This document shows positions 21,470 to 36,300 of a stretch of 64,000 bases of DNA, one piece after another. This stretch comes from Protula sp. h YS-2021 (taxonomy: Eukaryota > Annelida > Polychaeta > Sabellida > Serpulidae). Location of the stretch: positions 32,628,911 to 32,692,910 of the forward strand of contig OX457026.1 of NCBI GenBank assembly GCA_949752745.1. Direction: 5' to 3'. The notes beneath the pieces were generated by a model, which made no database searches, was not told the DNA's origin, and saw nothing but the letters and a program-made list of their open reading frames with translations. The translations under genes were made by a program, and so were the position numbers. Numbering within the stretch: the first letter of the stretch is position 1; every line of letters starts with the position of its first letter.

Positions 21470-22275
21470 AATTATATGTCTCCCCCTAAGGGAGCTATAT
21501 ATAGCATTTGGTGTGTCCGTCCATCCGTCTGTCCCTCCGTCCGTCCGTCTGTCCATAGTGAGTTCTTATGAAATTAATGAGTCAATTTTTCGCAAAACAT
21601 ACATACATACTGGGGTACATGTCTAGATGATGCCCGTGGTATTTTTCTCGTTCCTCCAAAAATTCTAGTTATGGCAAACTTTTGAACATAGGGGATTTTC
21701 GTGCATTTTTCACTTTGGCACGCTAAATCTGCAAAACAGTTCGTTGGATAAGGCTCAGACGTCGCAAGAAGAACACACATATAGCGCAAATGTATACCGC
21801 AAAATTTTTCTTCATTCCGTTGAAAATGTATTTTTGGCGATTTTTAAATTTCTGATTTTAAACAGTGTTGAATTGGGCTGAAACGTGGCAAGGAGAACTC
21901 ATATATAGTGCAAATGTTTACTGTGAAGTTTTTTTATTTTCTGTGAAAATGCGTTTTTTGCTATTTTTTAAGATTTTTTGGCTCGCTAATGCTGTATTTT
22001 TTCTAGCCCTTTTTCTCAATCATAATCCTTTACCCTCCCCATATATTTTATCAGAGATACCATATGCTTCAGATTACTTTACCATAATATTTTCCTATGA
22101 TACAGGTTTGTGCAAGATCAAAAGTGGCTCAGCGCCAAATGTTGCTCAATTGACTCATGCCTTCGTAAGCCACTCTGAATTTCATGAGTTAAAAAGGTAT
22201 TTTAAAAAATCTTTTCGGGAAGAACTGAAATTGAAGTATCTAAACGTTATAATGTCATTGTAGGATAGCATTGAA
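21470..22275. mobile_element. Short GTCCGTC-type element and flank
   Basis: ATATGTCTCCCCCTAAGGGAG, with a CTCCC/GGGAG hairpin, is followed by a run of GTCCGTCC/CTGTCC units at 21513-21555, a style I associate with abundant short elements in marine invertebrate genomes. The rest (21560-22275) has two related phrases about GAAGAACACACATATAGCGCAAATGT and its diverged repeat near 21893, and no gene. Confidence 0.5.
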
Positions 22276-22399
22276 AATTCTTTTTTATCAAATGAAAAAT
22301 GTTTCATATAAAATTCAATGTAAAATGGAATACGTGTTAGCGCTATTCCAGTTTCGTTCAGGGTCATGGTCCCGACTTCTTTCATTTTACCCACTTTAA

Positions 22400-24660
22400 A
22401 TCAAGCTACTAATCTATCCGGGATATGATGGGGTTCTCATAGCCCAGCCATTTAGTTACTCAAGAAGCATGCATCGTTGACTGCTTTCTCGCTTGTTCTG
22501 ATGTGTAGAGAAGTTTCCGATGTCTGAAGGAATCGCCAGAAACAATCTTCGCATCCTCGCATTTTAATATGCTTCTAGAACTTGAGAACTGTTCTAGACA
22601 TCACTCATGTTTACTGCCATTGCTAGTAGTCCCGAGGAGAGCCCATCTCTCCCTCACTCCAGCTTAACTATGCATAGAGATTCCTTTTCGAACCCATCCC
22701 TAATCAGTTGGCGATATCCCAGTTGGCATTTCCGAAGAAGCTATTGAAGAGCAACTATGCTCTGTTTTGAAAGCTTGGCAATATCTTGTGATCTCAAAAG
22801 AATTGTCTATTGACTTCAGTGGGACTGTCCCCTTTACTGGATCATAAAAGCCAGCTCTTGCCTCCTCTTGCCCTGTCTACCGATCGGCCCAAGTCATTTT
22901 CTGTAAGCACGGCCAAGAGAAAATAGGATGCTTATGACGCAATGATTAAAGCGTTCTTACAAAAAAGCGATATAACTATTTAACCAAGTAATGAAAGTAC
23001 TCAAGAAGTGACGTAGAAGTGTGGCTAACTTATCTTTCAATATCTCGACCACTTACTCCTGGCAAAGAAGGAGGAAGTCTCTTTAGAGACTAAGTTAGAG
23101 TTATTGCTAAGCCGTGTTTCATTCTCGGTAACTGCTAACATAAAAATTCATTCAGGACAAATCGTTCTGCTCTTAATTGCATGTGGAACTTACAATTAAA
23201 TTCTGGTTTTGTCAGTTCTTTGAAACAGATTAGTTTTGCTGAACACTTTTTAAATCTTCTGATATTAACCTAGAAGATTCTCAACCATCATCCCGTCCTT
23301 AAAAGCTTTAGCTGATGCATCCTGTCAAGAGTAGGACTTCTGTTTACCGAGGACAGACGTTGCAGAACAAATGATCAGCTACCGATTACATGTCCCTATC
23401 AATGTTGTGGAAATAAAAATAATTTAATAGCTTCGCAACCCCTGGCATCATTTCTGTTGGGTCACATTATTTCGTTTTTAATCAACAATCACAGTGAATT
23501 GTTTACAAACGTTAATTGAACCCGAAGTTACTTTTATAAATATCTTTCAATGCTATTTTTCATTGCAATGCTGGGAATTAGAAAAATGCGGTATTTAAAT
23601 TCCCGGAAAGTGTAAAAAATAATTCTCACAAAAAACGCATACGACTTGGAACCAGTAGCTTCTGTAATACTTTGTCATTGCAACAAGCAACGTCACTACA
23701 CTCACTCAACTGACTGTCTTATTTGTTGCAGCAAGGAAGAAAGGCGGTTACCGGCGTCTCAAAAATCGGATCTTATTGTTTGCATCCTTCCATGTCAAAC
23801 AGCAGATTGCCTCAATGTCCTTACAGATGTAGCCTCGAAGGTAGAGGAAGCTGTTCAAAGTGTATAGGTTTTAGAGGAGACTCTGTTTAAATGCATCATT
23901 CGTCACTCTCCATGGAAACCTCTCTTTTTGGACCCTTTTGCCATGTGCCAAGTGATTCAGCTTGGCGGCGGAATGCACCTCTGATGAAATAGGACGACTG
24001 AACAGTGAAAATTCTCATAGAAATCAGCAATACAGCAACCACTAGCGTCTTTCTTAGTAAAACTCGTTTTTAGTGAAGAATAAAGATATCCGGATGCAAG
24101 TCTCATTGTATATGCTGTTGCTGATAGGGACCCACGTTCAATGGACGGTTACTATAGCACGACACAACACTGGCTATTTAAATCGCTCCAGAGTGATACA
24201 ATAAACAATCGTTTAAATCATTTTCTTGCTAGGGATCCTGTGATTCATCTCAACCTTTCTATTTACTCGAAACCTGTCGATAAAACCGTTAAAGTGGGGT
24301 AAATGTAACAAGCCCTCCAAGGAACCCGCTCTCTTAGTAATGTGTCGACGACTTCACGATGGACTCCATGATGAAGAATGCCTTTGTACGCACCGTTGTC
24401 CTTTGTCTTGAGAAAGAAATTGGCACCTCATTTGGATTCATTATATGTATCATAGATTTCGTTGTTAAGGGAGTGGGTATGGTGATATCCCACTTACTCC
24501 TTTTCAATGAGCACTATGTATCCCTGCTTAAAATAAAGGAAAGAAATATTGTTCTTTCTCATTCTTTCTTTCTCACTCATGATTTTGTCTTGCTCACGCT
24601 ACGGCAAGAACTTTCCTGTATCAGGGTGTAATTTACCAGTCTTAGTTTTATTATGCTTCA
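22400..24660. other. No clear gene; possibly an old retroelement relic
   Basis: Base composition is less AT-rich than its surroundings, but no frame stays open for more than about 90 codons. A + frame near 23705-23790 reads RKKGGYRRLKNRILLFASF, which weakly recalls the KKxGGxRxVxxLRxLN region of retroelement reverse transcriptases. No supporting catalytic motif was found. Confidence 0.25.
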
Positions 24661-26484
24661 ATGGTGTCCGATATTTTTCAAACGAACATTAATAAAGATG
24701 AGTGTTAAAAAATCATATACTTCTACTTTTTCACGTTGTATCACGTTGGTCTCCTTGACAAATTTTACGTGGCTTTCTGATTTCGAATGCATTAGCATTT
24801 TTATTTAAAATGTTTGCCCTTGTTTTAGTTGTTCAGAAGCATGAATATATCCCCAAGAGGAGCAATGTCGCTTGTTCCTTTATTGGGTTTTAATAAACTG
24901 CTACATAGTTGCTCTACAAACATTTAACAGCATGGTAAATCCTCTCATTTAACGGAAAATATTTTGTTCATATACGTCTATTGAATCTTCTTTATTTAAG
25001 TGAAGTCTTTTTTTTTTGTTTTTCAAAAATATTTATTAGTGTTTTTAATGTCAAATATAGGAATCTATTATTTCAAATTCTGTTGTTTTTGAATGAACAG
25101 ATTTCGAAACAGTTCCTAAAATAAAAGATAATTTCTCAATTTCTCTTCATGAATTTGCTTTTCCATTAAGTAACGTCAAGTTTCATTGCATCAGTTCTCG
25201 CTTTATTATAAAGTCATTATTTAGGTATTTTTGTAAGTGTAAAGTGTCATGTATGTATAAATACTATATTTAAAAAAAGAGTATTTTGATCTTTTAAAAG
25301 GAAAGTTATATTGTGTTTCGACGTCAGCAAAGTCTTAAAGTGTCTTAATTCCTTATTCTTCAATTTTACTTTACGTCTTGTCTAATTTCCGTCTGTGTAG
25401 CTCACATTTTTAAAAGATAACTTTTTAAGACTTATTTAAGGGTGAACTAAAGTCTTGTAACTGGAGAAATATTTGACACATTCAAGAGTAATAAAGATAT
25501 ATGACTTCTATTATTTTCTTACGGGATTTGGCACTTCCTGAAAACTCCACTCTATTTGTTTCTCAGTTTTTTACTCTGCTGTTGTTTTTATCTACTTCCC
25601 AGCCAGTGACTTTCTGTTGTTGACTCTCGTATTCTAAAAGGTACTCTTGGTATTTTTGCATTGTTTTCAGTTTTTATTCATAATTCTTTATTTCACAGTA
25701 TTTACCAGGTTTAAATCACAGCTAATTAAACTTTTAGCCACTTTTCACAGTTACTTCTGATCAGACATAATTCGCATATCATTTTATTTATTAAAGCTTA
25801 GTATTTACCAGGTTTACATCACAGGTACTTAAAACTTTAGCCACTTTTCATAGTTTCTTCTGATCATACATAATTCGCTGATCATTTTATTTATAAGAGC
25901 ATATTCAAAGTTGTTTATTGCAAAATGTATTTTTTTCCTCTCCACCATTACAAGTTGCATCCAGCTTTTTACATTGTTTCAAATGACATAAATTAGATAT
26001 TTTTATTTATTTTATGTATATTTATCTGTAAACATTAATAACTACACTTTAAAATATTTTTGCCTCACTACCAAATGAGCAGACCCCACTAGCAAATCCT
26101 TGGAAAAATTGAAAGCCATGTTACATGGCTATGATAAACAGCACAAAATATTAATTCAAACTATGGAAAGACACAGCCCATAAGACATCGACTAAGCTGG
26201 TGTCCAGCTGGCTTAACTTCCTTTCAGTCACTCTGACTACCCACACTTTCTTGCTATAGAAACCTCTGCAACTTACTTCGATTGGAATGCACTAATTTTA
26301 TTAACCAGTTTTTTATTTCCGCTTTTATAATCTCCCCTTAGTTCTTTTGCTGTAGTTTTCTTATTACTACGCTCGCAATTTTCTTTATTTTAGCAACATA
26401 GTTTTCATAAAAAATTTAACTTTGAAACCAGTGTAATTTTCTTAAGTTTCCCCAAATGCATTGCTGGAAAAGCGAATTGTTTAA

Positions 26485-26485
<1 letters not shown>
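24660..26485. other. Gene-free AT-rich stretch
   Basis: Apart from a two-unit ~103-bp tandem duplication (25698-25902) I see no gene or mobile element. Confidence 0.5.
25698..25902. repeat. 103-bp tandem duplication
   Basis: GTATTTACCAGGTTTA starts at 25698 and again at 25801, and the two units stay alignable through CATAATTCGC and CATTTTATTTAT with about ten differences. Confidence 0.85.

Positions 26486-26488
<3 letters not shown>

Positions 26489-26524
<36 letters not shown>
26489..26524. repeat. Poly(A) run
   Basis: About 36 consecutive A residues; could be the tail of a retroposed sequence, but no source element is recognisable beside it. Confidence 0.9.
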
Positions 26525-26526
<2 letters not shown>

Positions 26527-26929
26527 AAAAAGAAGCATTTTGGATCAATATAAAAAGCAACTTTTAAGAAATGAGATTTCACTCTTTATGATAAATTTTT
26601 GTTTTGGCATACCTGTTAAGGTAATGAACAATGGAATTGAAATTTGAAATTATGGTGTGTACTCTTAAAAAACTGGGTAAAGATCTAAATGCGTGTTTTC
26701 TGTGGTATAAATGGTTCTTATTTCTCTAATTTAGTATGAGCATCACAGTTCTACACTCTTTATGGCATTAATAGAGGTATTCGCAATGGCATTTTTGGAT
26801 AATTGTTCCATTGTGTTTGACTATTCGTTTTGTGCGGTGCTTTATATAATACATAAGCAATAAAATGCCAAAGTAGCCAAAAAACAGAAAGAAAGAAAGA
26901 AAGAAAAACACATAAAAAACAAAGTAATA

Positions 26930-27234
<305 letters not shown>

Positions 27235-27389
27235 GACAACAGGAAAAGTAAAAGACAATGTTACATAGGCGTCCCTTATGTGTGTACATGCTGAACAAAT
27301 AGCTTATCCGTTTCAGCTGTTTGGGAAAAGATGTAAATACACATGCAGAGGAAGTTATCAGTGTTTAAATACACTCTATAAGTAAAAAA

Positions 27390-30300
27390 ATGCAGGTTTC
27401 AAATCCAAATAATATAAAAATATATAATTTGAGTGCTGGAAAATCGCTTCCGGAGGTAATTTTAAAACCCTTTGTCGTTTATTTCTATATATTAGAGAGC
27501 GATAATAGGAGTAGTCTGTTACGAATAGCCTAAAGTATTCCCGATTTCGCAATGATTCATTCGCCGTCTAGCGGCAGAAAAAGGAACATAGGTCAAATGC
27601 CTTCTTCTTGAAGTCTTTACTTAGAGAAGGGGCATTCGAGTTTCAGTACCTTCAAACACTGCTGTATGAATATATATATGTTTGTATCGCAAATAAACAA
27701 GTGAATTTTCAAAAGTTATTTTCACCTACCATTATTGCATTTTATTTATATTAAGAGCATATTGACGAATTTTGTGGGTGATAATATATGATTCTTACAG
27801 GAACCAATTCTCATAGGGCTATGTGTTCTGTTTAGATATTTTGATTAATAAATTCTAATAAAATGTTATCCGGATTTTTTTTCTAAAATTCCAACAGCTT
27901 TAAATGTGTGTTTTATGGTAGATATATATTTACACGCCACATATTTAAGTATTATTAAATTTGATGGTCGAGAAATTCCGAATAGCCCTATTTTAGATAG
28001 GTCCGCAAACTATCTACAAAACCTTAATTTTTTTAAATCAGAACCCTGGAAAACCCTTAATACTGCTATTTACTTCCTAATCAATCTATAAAGTTTCCTT
28101 TCGTAGGGATTTTGATCTATTATAAATGAAAATGCATTATTCCACTTTAGTTCCCGTTTATTTCAAGCAGTTCGAACGGCTAAATATGCATTACAGACAA
28201 CTTAAGTGAAATTGTTTTGTAAGATATTTCGTAAAAAATGTTCCGGTATGAAAAAGATAAACGAATAGTTAAAGTTTGCTGAATACTGCTACGTTTCTTC
28301 TGTTCTACACGTCTCATTTCTTGTTGCCGAATGAAAGCAGAAGACCCTGAAATTTTGGTGTAGACATTCGAGCCTCGTTCTGAGCTGTACATAAACAAGT
28401 CTCTTGATCATTGCGAAATGGCGAATAAGCAAAATCACCCGTTGGGTGTTTCAGATAAAATGCGCAAGAATTTTGAATTTCGACTGTGAGGGAACTGGGG
28501 AAAAATGAAAGAAACGATAGACAATATGGAGGAAATATCGCAGAAACAGCGTATACTCTAGCTCCGAGTAGTTCTGACTTGTATAATGTCGTACATCTCT
28601 CTGTCAGAGCTACGAAGCCTACCATTGCTCCACTAATAAGCGAATAAGCAAAATCACCCGTTGGGTGTTTCAGATAAAATGCGCAAGAATTTTGAATTTC
28701 GACTGTGAGGGAACTGGAGAAAAATGAAAGAAACGATAGACAATATGGAAGAAATATCGCAGAAACAGCGTATACTCTAGCTCCGAGTAGTTCTGACTTG
28801 TATAATGTCGTACATCTCTCTGTCAGAGCTACGAAGCCTACCATTGCTCCACTAATAGGGGTCAATGTCATATTGTCTGAGGCACGAATCCTGCATACCC
28901 GCCCCTATTATTCAAACATCTACAGAAAGTTCATGCCCAATATGCCCTTTTTGGAAAACAGACATAGTTTTTAGTGAGCTGTATATCTTTTATTTGTTCA
29001 TAAAAGTGCAGAAAAGTTAGCTACCGCACCCACCTGTCAAATATTTGCTTACATTCTGGCCTTTAAATGTCACGTGACCAAAGTCAAGTGACCGAAAATT
29101 TAAATAAAGGGGTCATAGTTTATTTCTAAAATACATACTAAAATAGTTGATAGATGCAGAGTTAGGTATAAATTTATTTTGTATACCCACAATATTTGAC
29201 TTTTTATTTTTCAGTCTTTTTGAAATATCAATTTAAAAGTTTTTTGGTGGATAATTGCAAAAAATTATTTTTACTATTTCACGTAATAAAGTATGCTCCC
29301 TGTATACAAACAAATGCCAATTATTGCGGGATATTGGGGTTATTTCCGTATTATTTTCTTTTAAAGAAAGCGTAACACAGAAGTTGTGTATGATTACTGT
29401 TGTTCTTTGAGGGCCTTTAGCAAATGCCAATAAAAACCTATGGGTCGTTGAATCTCGCACAAAGTAGCCACAGGGGTGCCTCAAAGCGAGCGCAGTTGAC
29501 TTGCTTATCGTTATATAGCGAGGCTCTGAAGCGGTGCCTTGAAACTTTTTAGCGCACCGCTTCTTGGAGCTACATATACTCGGATCCTAAAAGAAATTGA
29601 AACTTGAAACTATTTGTTTAAACTTTTAATAAATTTAAAAAAAATAGCATATCGGTTGTTAAAAACCAGATTACTCTTTGGTGCAAGAGAAATTTGACAT
29701 TTGGACGAAATCTCTCTCTCTCTCATTACTTTAATTTTTGCCGGTCAGTTTTATTCGAAACGCAGATTTTTGCACATTTTTATTGGGAACGCCTGTAGTG
29801 TGATTTGGGTTATGAGACCCATTAGGACCCAAGAATGAGAAATTCGACCCAGGTAGAAGGGAACATATTTTTATATCTTTAACACCCCACACTTGGGAAA
29901 GTATATGTCATAATATTGTAGAATAAACTAAACCACTTCGTATTCTCGGACCTTTCCTATGGAAGTTTCATTTCGACTGCAAATTGTTGATAAATTACGG
30001 AACTTGTTAGAAAAAAAGTAAAAATTTGATTTTTTCACATGTGCACTCTCAAAGTTAAATGCCATCATACACACTTTTAAAGACTATGTTATGTATTATT
30101 CTGCCCCCTTTTTACTTCCTAGTCAACTCTTCCTTAACTTATTTCGTACGTGGTGGAGGAGAACGAATGCTTACAGTAGATCCAAATTGTTGAAATAAAA
30201 ACGGAAATCTGCTGCCATATTTGAAGCTGGCTTGGGTAGTGGAGTCGGAATGTAAGATTTTGTTATCACCAATTATTATCTACTGTAACAAAGTCTATCT

Positions 30301-33300
30301 CCTGTCCTCGGTTAGAGCTACGAAGCTTTCTATTGTTACACAAATAGGGGCCAACTTTATATCTTCTGTTGCATGAATTCTGCATACCAGTTCCTAATAT
30401 TTAAAAAAAACTGAAAGTTTATGCACAATATGCCCCTTTTGCAAGACGGGCACATTTTTTTAAAGTACTGCATACCTTTTATTTCTTTGTCAGAGGGCAG
30501 AAAATTTAGCTTCAGCACTAACCTGTCAAATGTTTATGTTCCGGACTTTACCTGTCATGTGACCAAAAATTCAAATAAGGGGATTATGGACTAACTGTAA
30601 GATATATAGTAAAAATAATTGATGGTTGCAGATTATGTATATTCTTTACACTCACAATATTTAACAGGGTTTTACCCTAACTTCAAAATCTTTGCGTCCT
30701 AGGGACGCCACGCTTTCATATTTTTGCGTCCCCCATGATTTTTTGCGTCTCCCAATTTACACTCTGATTTGTTTGTGTCCCCTTATTTGAATAAGCGCAA
30801 AGGGGGTGTGTGTGTGTTTATTAGGCCCCAACCCTTCGGATTGGGGCCTATAGGTTTGGGGTGTCCGTCTGTCTGTCCGTCTGTCCGTCATCGCTTTATA
30901 CCCCTATGAATTTGGGAGGCGGTTGGGGCCTGCTTGTGTTTCACAAATACTTACTTGTTTTTTTTTGTTTTTTTTTTTGGGAGGGGGGGGGGGGGTAAGA
31001 GGTGACGCGTACAGTTGCAGTTCACACTATCTCTTAGCACCAAACCAAGAATGAATTCTCATCTAACCAGGCCTGCTTTTCATGTTGTTAAACGATCTGA
31101 CAGCGTCGGGAAAATCAAATTGTTCTATGGCTGGTCCTTTCAGTTTAATGAACATTAAACGGTTAAGCCGCTCAGGGTTTAGTCTGTTTCTGTTTTTATT
31201 GCATTTTAAAGCAAAACTGTTCTTTCACATGGAACAGACGAAACCTGTGTAACCAGGGCCAGTTTGCACAGCAACGCAAAATTGGGAAACTGAATATGGA
31301 ATGGTAAATGAGCACTTTTGCAAAAGCGGTGCTTGAAATTAGGTGGGCGCCATAATTTCTGGCGGAGCCCCACGATTTTCGAGACCTCGGGCCCTGCTGG
31401 CCCCACGATTTTTTAGGAAAGGCCTATGTTAATCGTCAATATAAACGATTTTCACAGAAGAGGAAATAGGGGTGTGGAAAAAACTCGGAGTCCAAATATA
31501 ATAAAAACAATAAAAAGACAAACTGAAGACTTTGTATTACCGGTATGTGTACAAATAGTTAAGAGAAATAAATTACATTATGGGAATATCGTCATTTTTC
31601 TAATACATAGCCTATATCTTTCTGAGCCCAAGGATTTTCGGCCAGGCCCCAAGAAATTTGGTAAAAATGGTTAATTTTGAGCCCTGCAAAGCCTCAGAAG
31701 TCAGCGTGTTTTTGTAGGACCGTACAAAGTGCTTAAACTGTAGATAGTTTGTTTTTCACTAATAATGCACGTGTGAAGACAGATTTTTTATGCGTCCCGT
31801 CGGACGCAAATCCGCATCCCGTAAACCCCTGATTTAACTTTTAACTTAATTTTAAAGCGTGCCACGGAAGATATATATCACTTCCGGAGGTGTCTCAGAG
31901 CGTACTGTTGCGATGACTTTAAGCGGCAACCAATTCCCAATTGGAAGCCCTTTATAGCCGACGTGTAAATATGTTTGTCTTGAATTTGAATTTTGTTGGT
32001 TTTTGCGAGTTTTTTCTTATCATTTCTTCACACATTTAACCAAAACTAATTCAGTCAAACGCAAAATCTGTTGAACAAATTTCTAAACTTATTGGCAGTA
32101 TCATATGTTGTTCAAGAAAAAGTTAACAAAATTGCCAGACTGATCAGCTGTTTTTAGGCCCCAATCCGAAGGGTAGGTTTGGGGTGTCCGTCTGTCTGTC
32201 CTGCCGTCCGTCTGTCCGTCATCGCTTTATACCCCTATGAATTTGGGGGGGGGGGCGGTTGGGGCCTGCTTGTGTTTCACAAATACTTACTTGTTTTGTT
32301 AACTTTGCAATCTTGGCTTCTGCAACATAATTTTGTAGCGTTTTTTGGTGATTGGCTGGCTCAATTTGCTGTATTTTGTTTTGGACTGTGTTTGACTCGA
32401 CCTCCTCTGTCAGTGATGGCTTTTCTGTTCTGTGTAATTCAAGGTATAGTTCCCTAAAATCATTAAAGCCGGTATTTTTTTTGGTTACGGTCTCCTAATA
32501 GTACGAGGGAATCAGTAGATCCAAATGGGTTGAAAAGTAGCATATTCATCTATCTTATTGCAACGATCTTTGTTTTGCAGTTTGCTTTTTGGGTTGTTCT
32601 CTATCATTTATTTATACGTTATCTCAAAATTCTAAATGCGAATCCGCTTATTAAAAAGCTGAATTTTGTGAGGTGACATTGGCCGGGTGACTTACCTGGT
32701 ATTTCATGAAGGCATAACCGTGCACGGTACTTGTAATTGGGTGTAGGACTTTTATCGGAATGAAATGCGCAGCGATATGGAAGTGAGACTGATTTTTTGC
32801 ATGCAAACATTTACGAAAAAAAAACGGATTGTTATTTTTGATACAGAAGGTCTGTAAACAATTTAGGGTTTGTCCAAATAATGAAGGTTTAGGTTTGTTT
32901 CGTTTTGCTGTGCTGTTTCTATATTGCTTGCTTCGTATGTTTTGACCTCAGACCGACCCCGTAAAAATGACAGAAATTAAACAAATATTTCAGCTAAATC
33001 TGAAATTGCCTTGCACCAAAGAACGATATTTAGTCGAATTTGACATCTAAGGCATTTACTTCTGGTTGAATTTTACAGCTGTGGGTAAACTGTTTGATTT
33101 TTTGGATGACTTCCATGGTTTTTTGATCGGTAAAGCGGTTAAACCATTAATCTACATTGAGTCGCATCATCCGAACTGAACTGAATCTCAGACTATAAAG
33201 ATGTATTTCTAGTCCATTGTTCAGTCAAGTAACGATATAGTATAACTGCTCTGAAGTTTAGTCAGCAATCGCGCAAGATGTCGTCTGGTGTCGTGCACAT

Positions 33301-36300
33301 TTGGCTAGTCTCATTACCGTGCCCTGCCTCCGAGTAATCCTCGGTTTTTTCCACAGCGGTCTTTTGTACTTCCAATGCCTACTTATTATATTTTGCAGTG
33401 GTTGAGTGACAGAAAGAAGAGATCATTGCAGAAAAGCGATCCCGGTAAGAAGTACAATCGTTATTATCAGCTGTGTACGACAGCAATCTAGTAATGAAAA
33501 CTCTTTCGATGACGACAGTCTTCCGATGGAGAGTCTTATTTCCTACCACCTTTGATTTTCTTAGTACGAAAATCAAGTGATTAGATATTGTTTTCCAAGT
33601 AAACAGAGCACCATGACGTTTCCTTTCTGCATCCCAAGACCAACAATAACTTCTAAAATCGTTTTGTTTCTGTCTGTTTTGACAATGGTGACGGCTGTTA
33701 GAGGCTACCTTTATGTGAAAAATTTTTGCATTTTTTGCAGTGAGAATACTTCAGTTTTTGCTTGGGTAAATTTCTTTACACGCCCCCAGATTTAAATCAC
33801 ATGTTATTACTAGTGTAAACATAAACAGAGACAAGTCCTGAACTTTGGGGAGGAAAGGAGGATGCTTCAAGAAAGCTGAAGCCGTCGACCAAATTTCGGA
33901 AGTCATTTGACATCCTTGGCGCACATTTAAAAAATGCCGCTTTAGAAAGTGCCTCATCCCGTTACCGACTACCTATCTGGCCTACGAATCAAGTGAAACC
34001 TTAGTAGGGGAACTACCCTCCAATGACCACTTGCCATTTGTTCTGATTTTAACCGTTTTCTTTGAGAATTTTCTTTCTCTAGTGAGCGTCTGTGCATAAG
34101 GAACAGTTTCCTAAGTCTCGAGAGTATTCAATGTAAAAAAGAGGTTTTAACAGCAAATTATTTCAGAATTACGGCAGCGTATCAGCCTGATACAGGGTTT
34201 TCACCTCCCCGCTGTCAGCACTTGCGTGGAGGTTTCCAGAGATGGCCAGTATATTTATGCAGCAGGTACGTTCTTTGATCGCAATTGAATGGTTTACCTC
34301 GTCATGGTTTCACTACCACAAAATGCGGCGCAACGTTTCTCTACGACCAAGAATTAAACCGTGTGAATTGATTTGAAGGCGTTCTAGAAATTTATGCAGG
34401 TAACTGACATCTTTGTCTTTCAAGTAGCCGCAAGGTTTCGAACAGGGCGACGAGGTTTTGGCGCCCTGTTTTAATCCAGAAGATGAGCATTTTGGGGGCA
34501 AAAGTGAAATTTCTTGCATTCTAGGCGTGTACAAACCCGTTGTCAAGTGTTACGAGCTCTCACAGTTGACCTTGAAATTCGAGCACGGGTTGGATGCAGA
34601 AGTTGTCAAGTTGAAATTACTCTCAGAAGACTATTCGAAAGTGAGTAAATGCTTGGTTGAGTATTTATACAGAGTACAGTGGTATAAGCTGCCAGTTAAT
34701 ACTTGCTTTACATATCGATGCTAGATCTGTGCTTGTTTTTACTCTTAATTAAGCAATACTCTGTATCTGTACTTGTTTTCAATTTGATTAAGCTGTCATT
34801 TTCATGCCTTTGACGATTGCTGTACCAGTATTCTAGAAAAGATTAAGATGAGATTTTCGTGTGTTATATGTTGGTTGGTGGTCACAAGACAAAGATTTCA
34901 TCGTGACAAGAGTGACATGGTGAAGTGTTGCCGCTTACAGCATGAACTGATTTTTGTTTTTGTGCGCTGTTGCTAAGCATTTCCCAACCGTGTGTTCAGA
35001 TTCAAACGTCTTTTTTTTCCAGGTGGTTTTTATGCAAGATGACCGCCATATTGAGTTCCACGCGCAGCAGGGCCGGTATTACCGGACGCGCATTCCGCGC
35101 TATGGGCGGGACATGGCTTATCACCAGGGTTCCTGTGATTTATATTTTGTTGGGGCTAGGTGAGTGTGTCAACAATGGCTCATAGCATTTAATAACATTA
35201 TGACGTACCTGAAAATGAATATGATTGGTTTTGAACATAAAGGGTCGATTTCGCAGCTTAAGTTTAGACCTGGTTTGGAGCAAACTCAGTTTAGACCGCG
35301 CTTAAGACTGGGTTTCAGACCATAGTGAATTTCATAGCCTCGGTCCAGACCTGATTCATATGTGATCTTCTATGTCTGTATAAACTGACAAAACCCTGTC
35401 TAGGCTGGGTTTGAAAACGACCCTAAGATTTCAAGCGGGCACAACTGAAATGTTATTACGCACTTGGAACCGGCGCGATAATCTCCCCCAATGACTATGG
35501 AAGTCGATGTCTAAAGACAAGAAATTAAAATAAATGGTTGTAGTGTTGTAACGAGTAAATAAAATGAGTAGTACATTTTCAACATGTCTTAACGATTACT
35601 GAATATTTTATTTTGAAATAACCATATCTGGCAGTCAAGAAATATACAGAATAAACCTTGAGCTGGGGCGGTTTATGAAACCACTCAAAACAGGAGCAAG
35701 GTAAAAGCAAAACTGGTTCTGAATTCTTTATTCAGCCGTGGATAATTAAGTAAAGCCTAGGTCATGCCGAAGGAATGGTTCTTTTGTCTATATTAGAACT
35801 TGTAAATATATCACAAACCGATTCCCAGTACTTCTACGGTAACTCAGTAATAGTAAATAAAAGTTGTCAAAACTTCATCTTTAAGGCTGCACAGCGAAAG
35901 CAGTACTTTTGACAATGTAACGCCGATTGCCGTGAAGTGTTGAAAAAACTAATACTAAACACTATTTTTATCGACGAATTTTATTTTTTGACGATGTGTA
36001 AAATTATTAATTTTCAGCGAACTGTTGTGCTGTGAGTTCAATCCAATTCACGAGTTGTTTACATGCGGGACGTTAGAGGTAAATACCTGACAGTTTCAGG
36101 TGAATTTTCAGAGTAATTAAAGAAGGTCTTGGGTCAAGTCAACCCTCGACCAACTCAACCCATACCAACTCAACCCAACCTGAAAGTCAACTCAACCCAG
36201 TTTGTCATACCAACTCAACCCACCCTGAAGGTCAACTCAACCCACCTTTTATTCTTTGACTAGTCAATTTATTATTAATTACTCTTATTTTGGAGGGAAA

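Noticed and set aside
21865..22263. 132-codon ORF
   Set aside because: Lies in the flank of a short mobile element, hydrophobic by AT-rich composition, with no domain or splice evidence.
28314..28974. ORFs of 185 and 89 codons with an internal protein repeat
   Set aside because: Created by the 219-bp tandem duplication within NOL10 intron 1; no domain or splice support.
33278..33335. ATG reading MSSGVVHIWLV and ending in a CCGAG as a candidate NOL10 first exon
   Set aside because: No GT donor follows, and 27390-27455 matches the conserved NOL10 N-terminus with a proper donor and phase.
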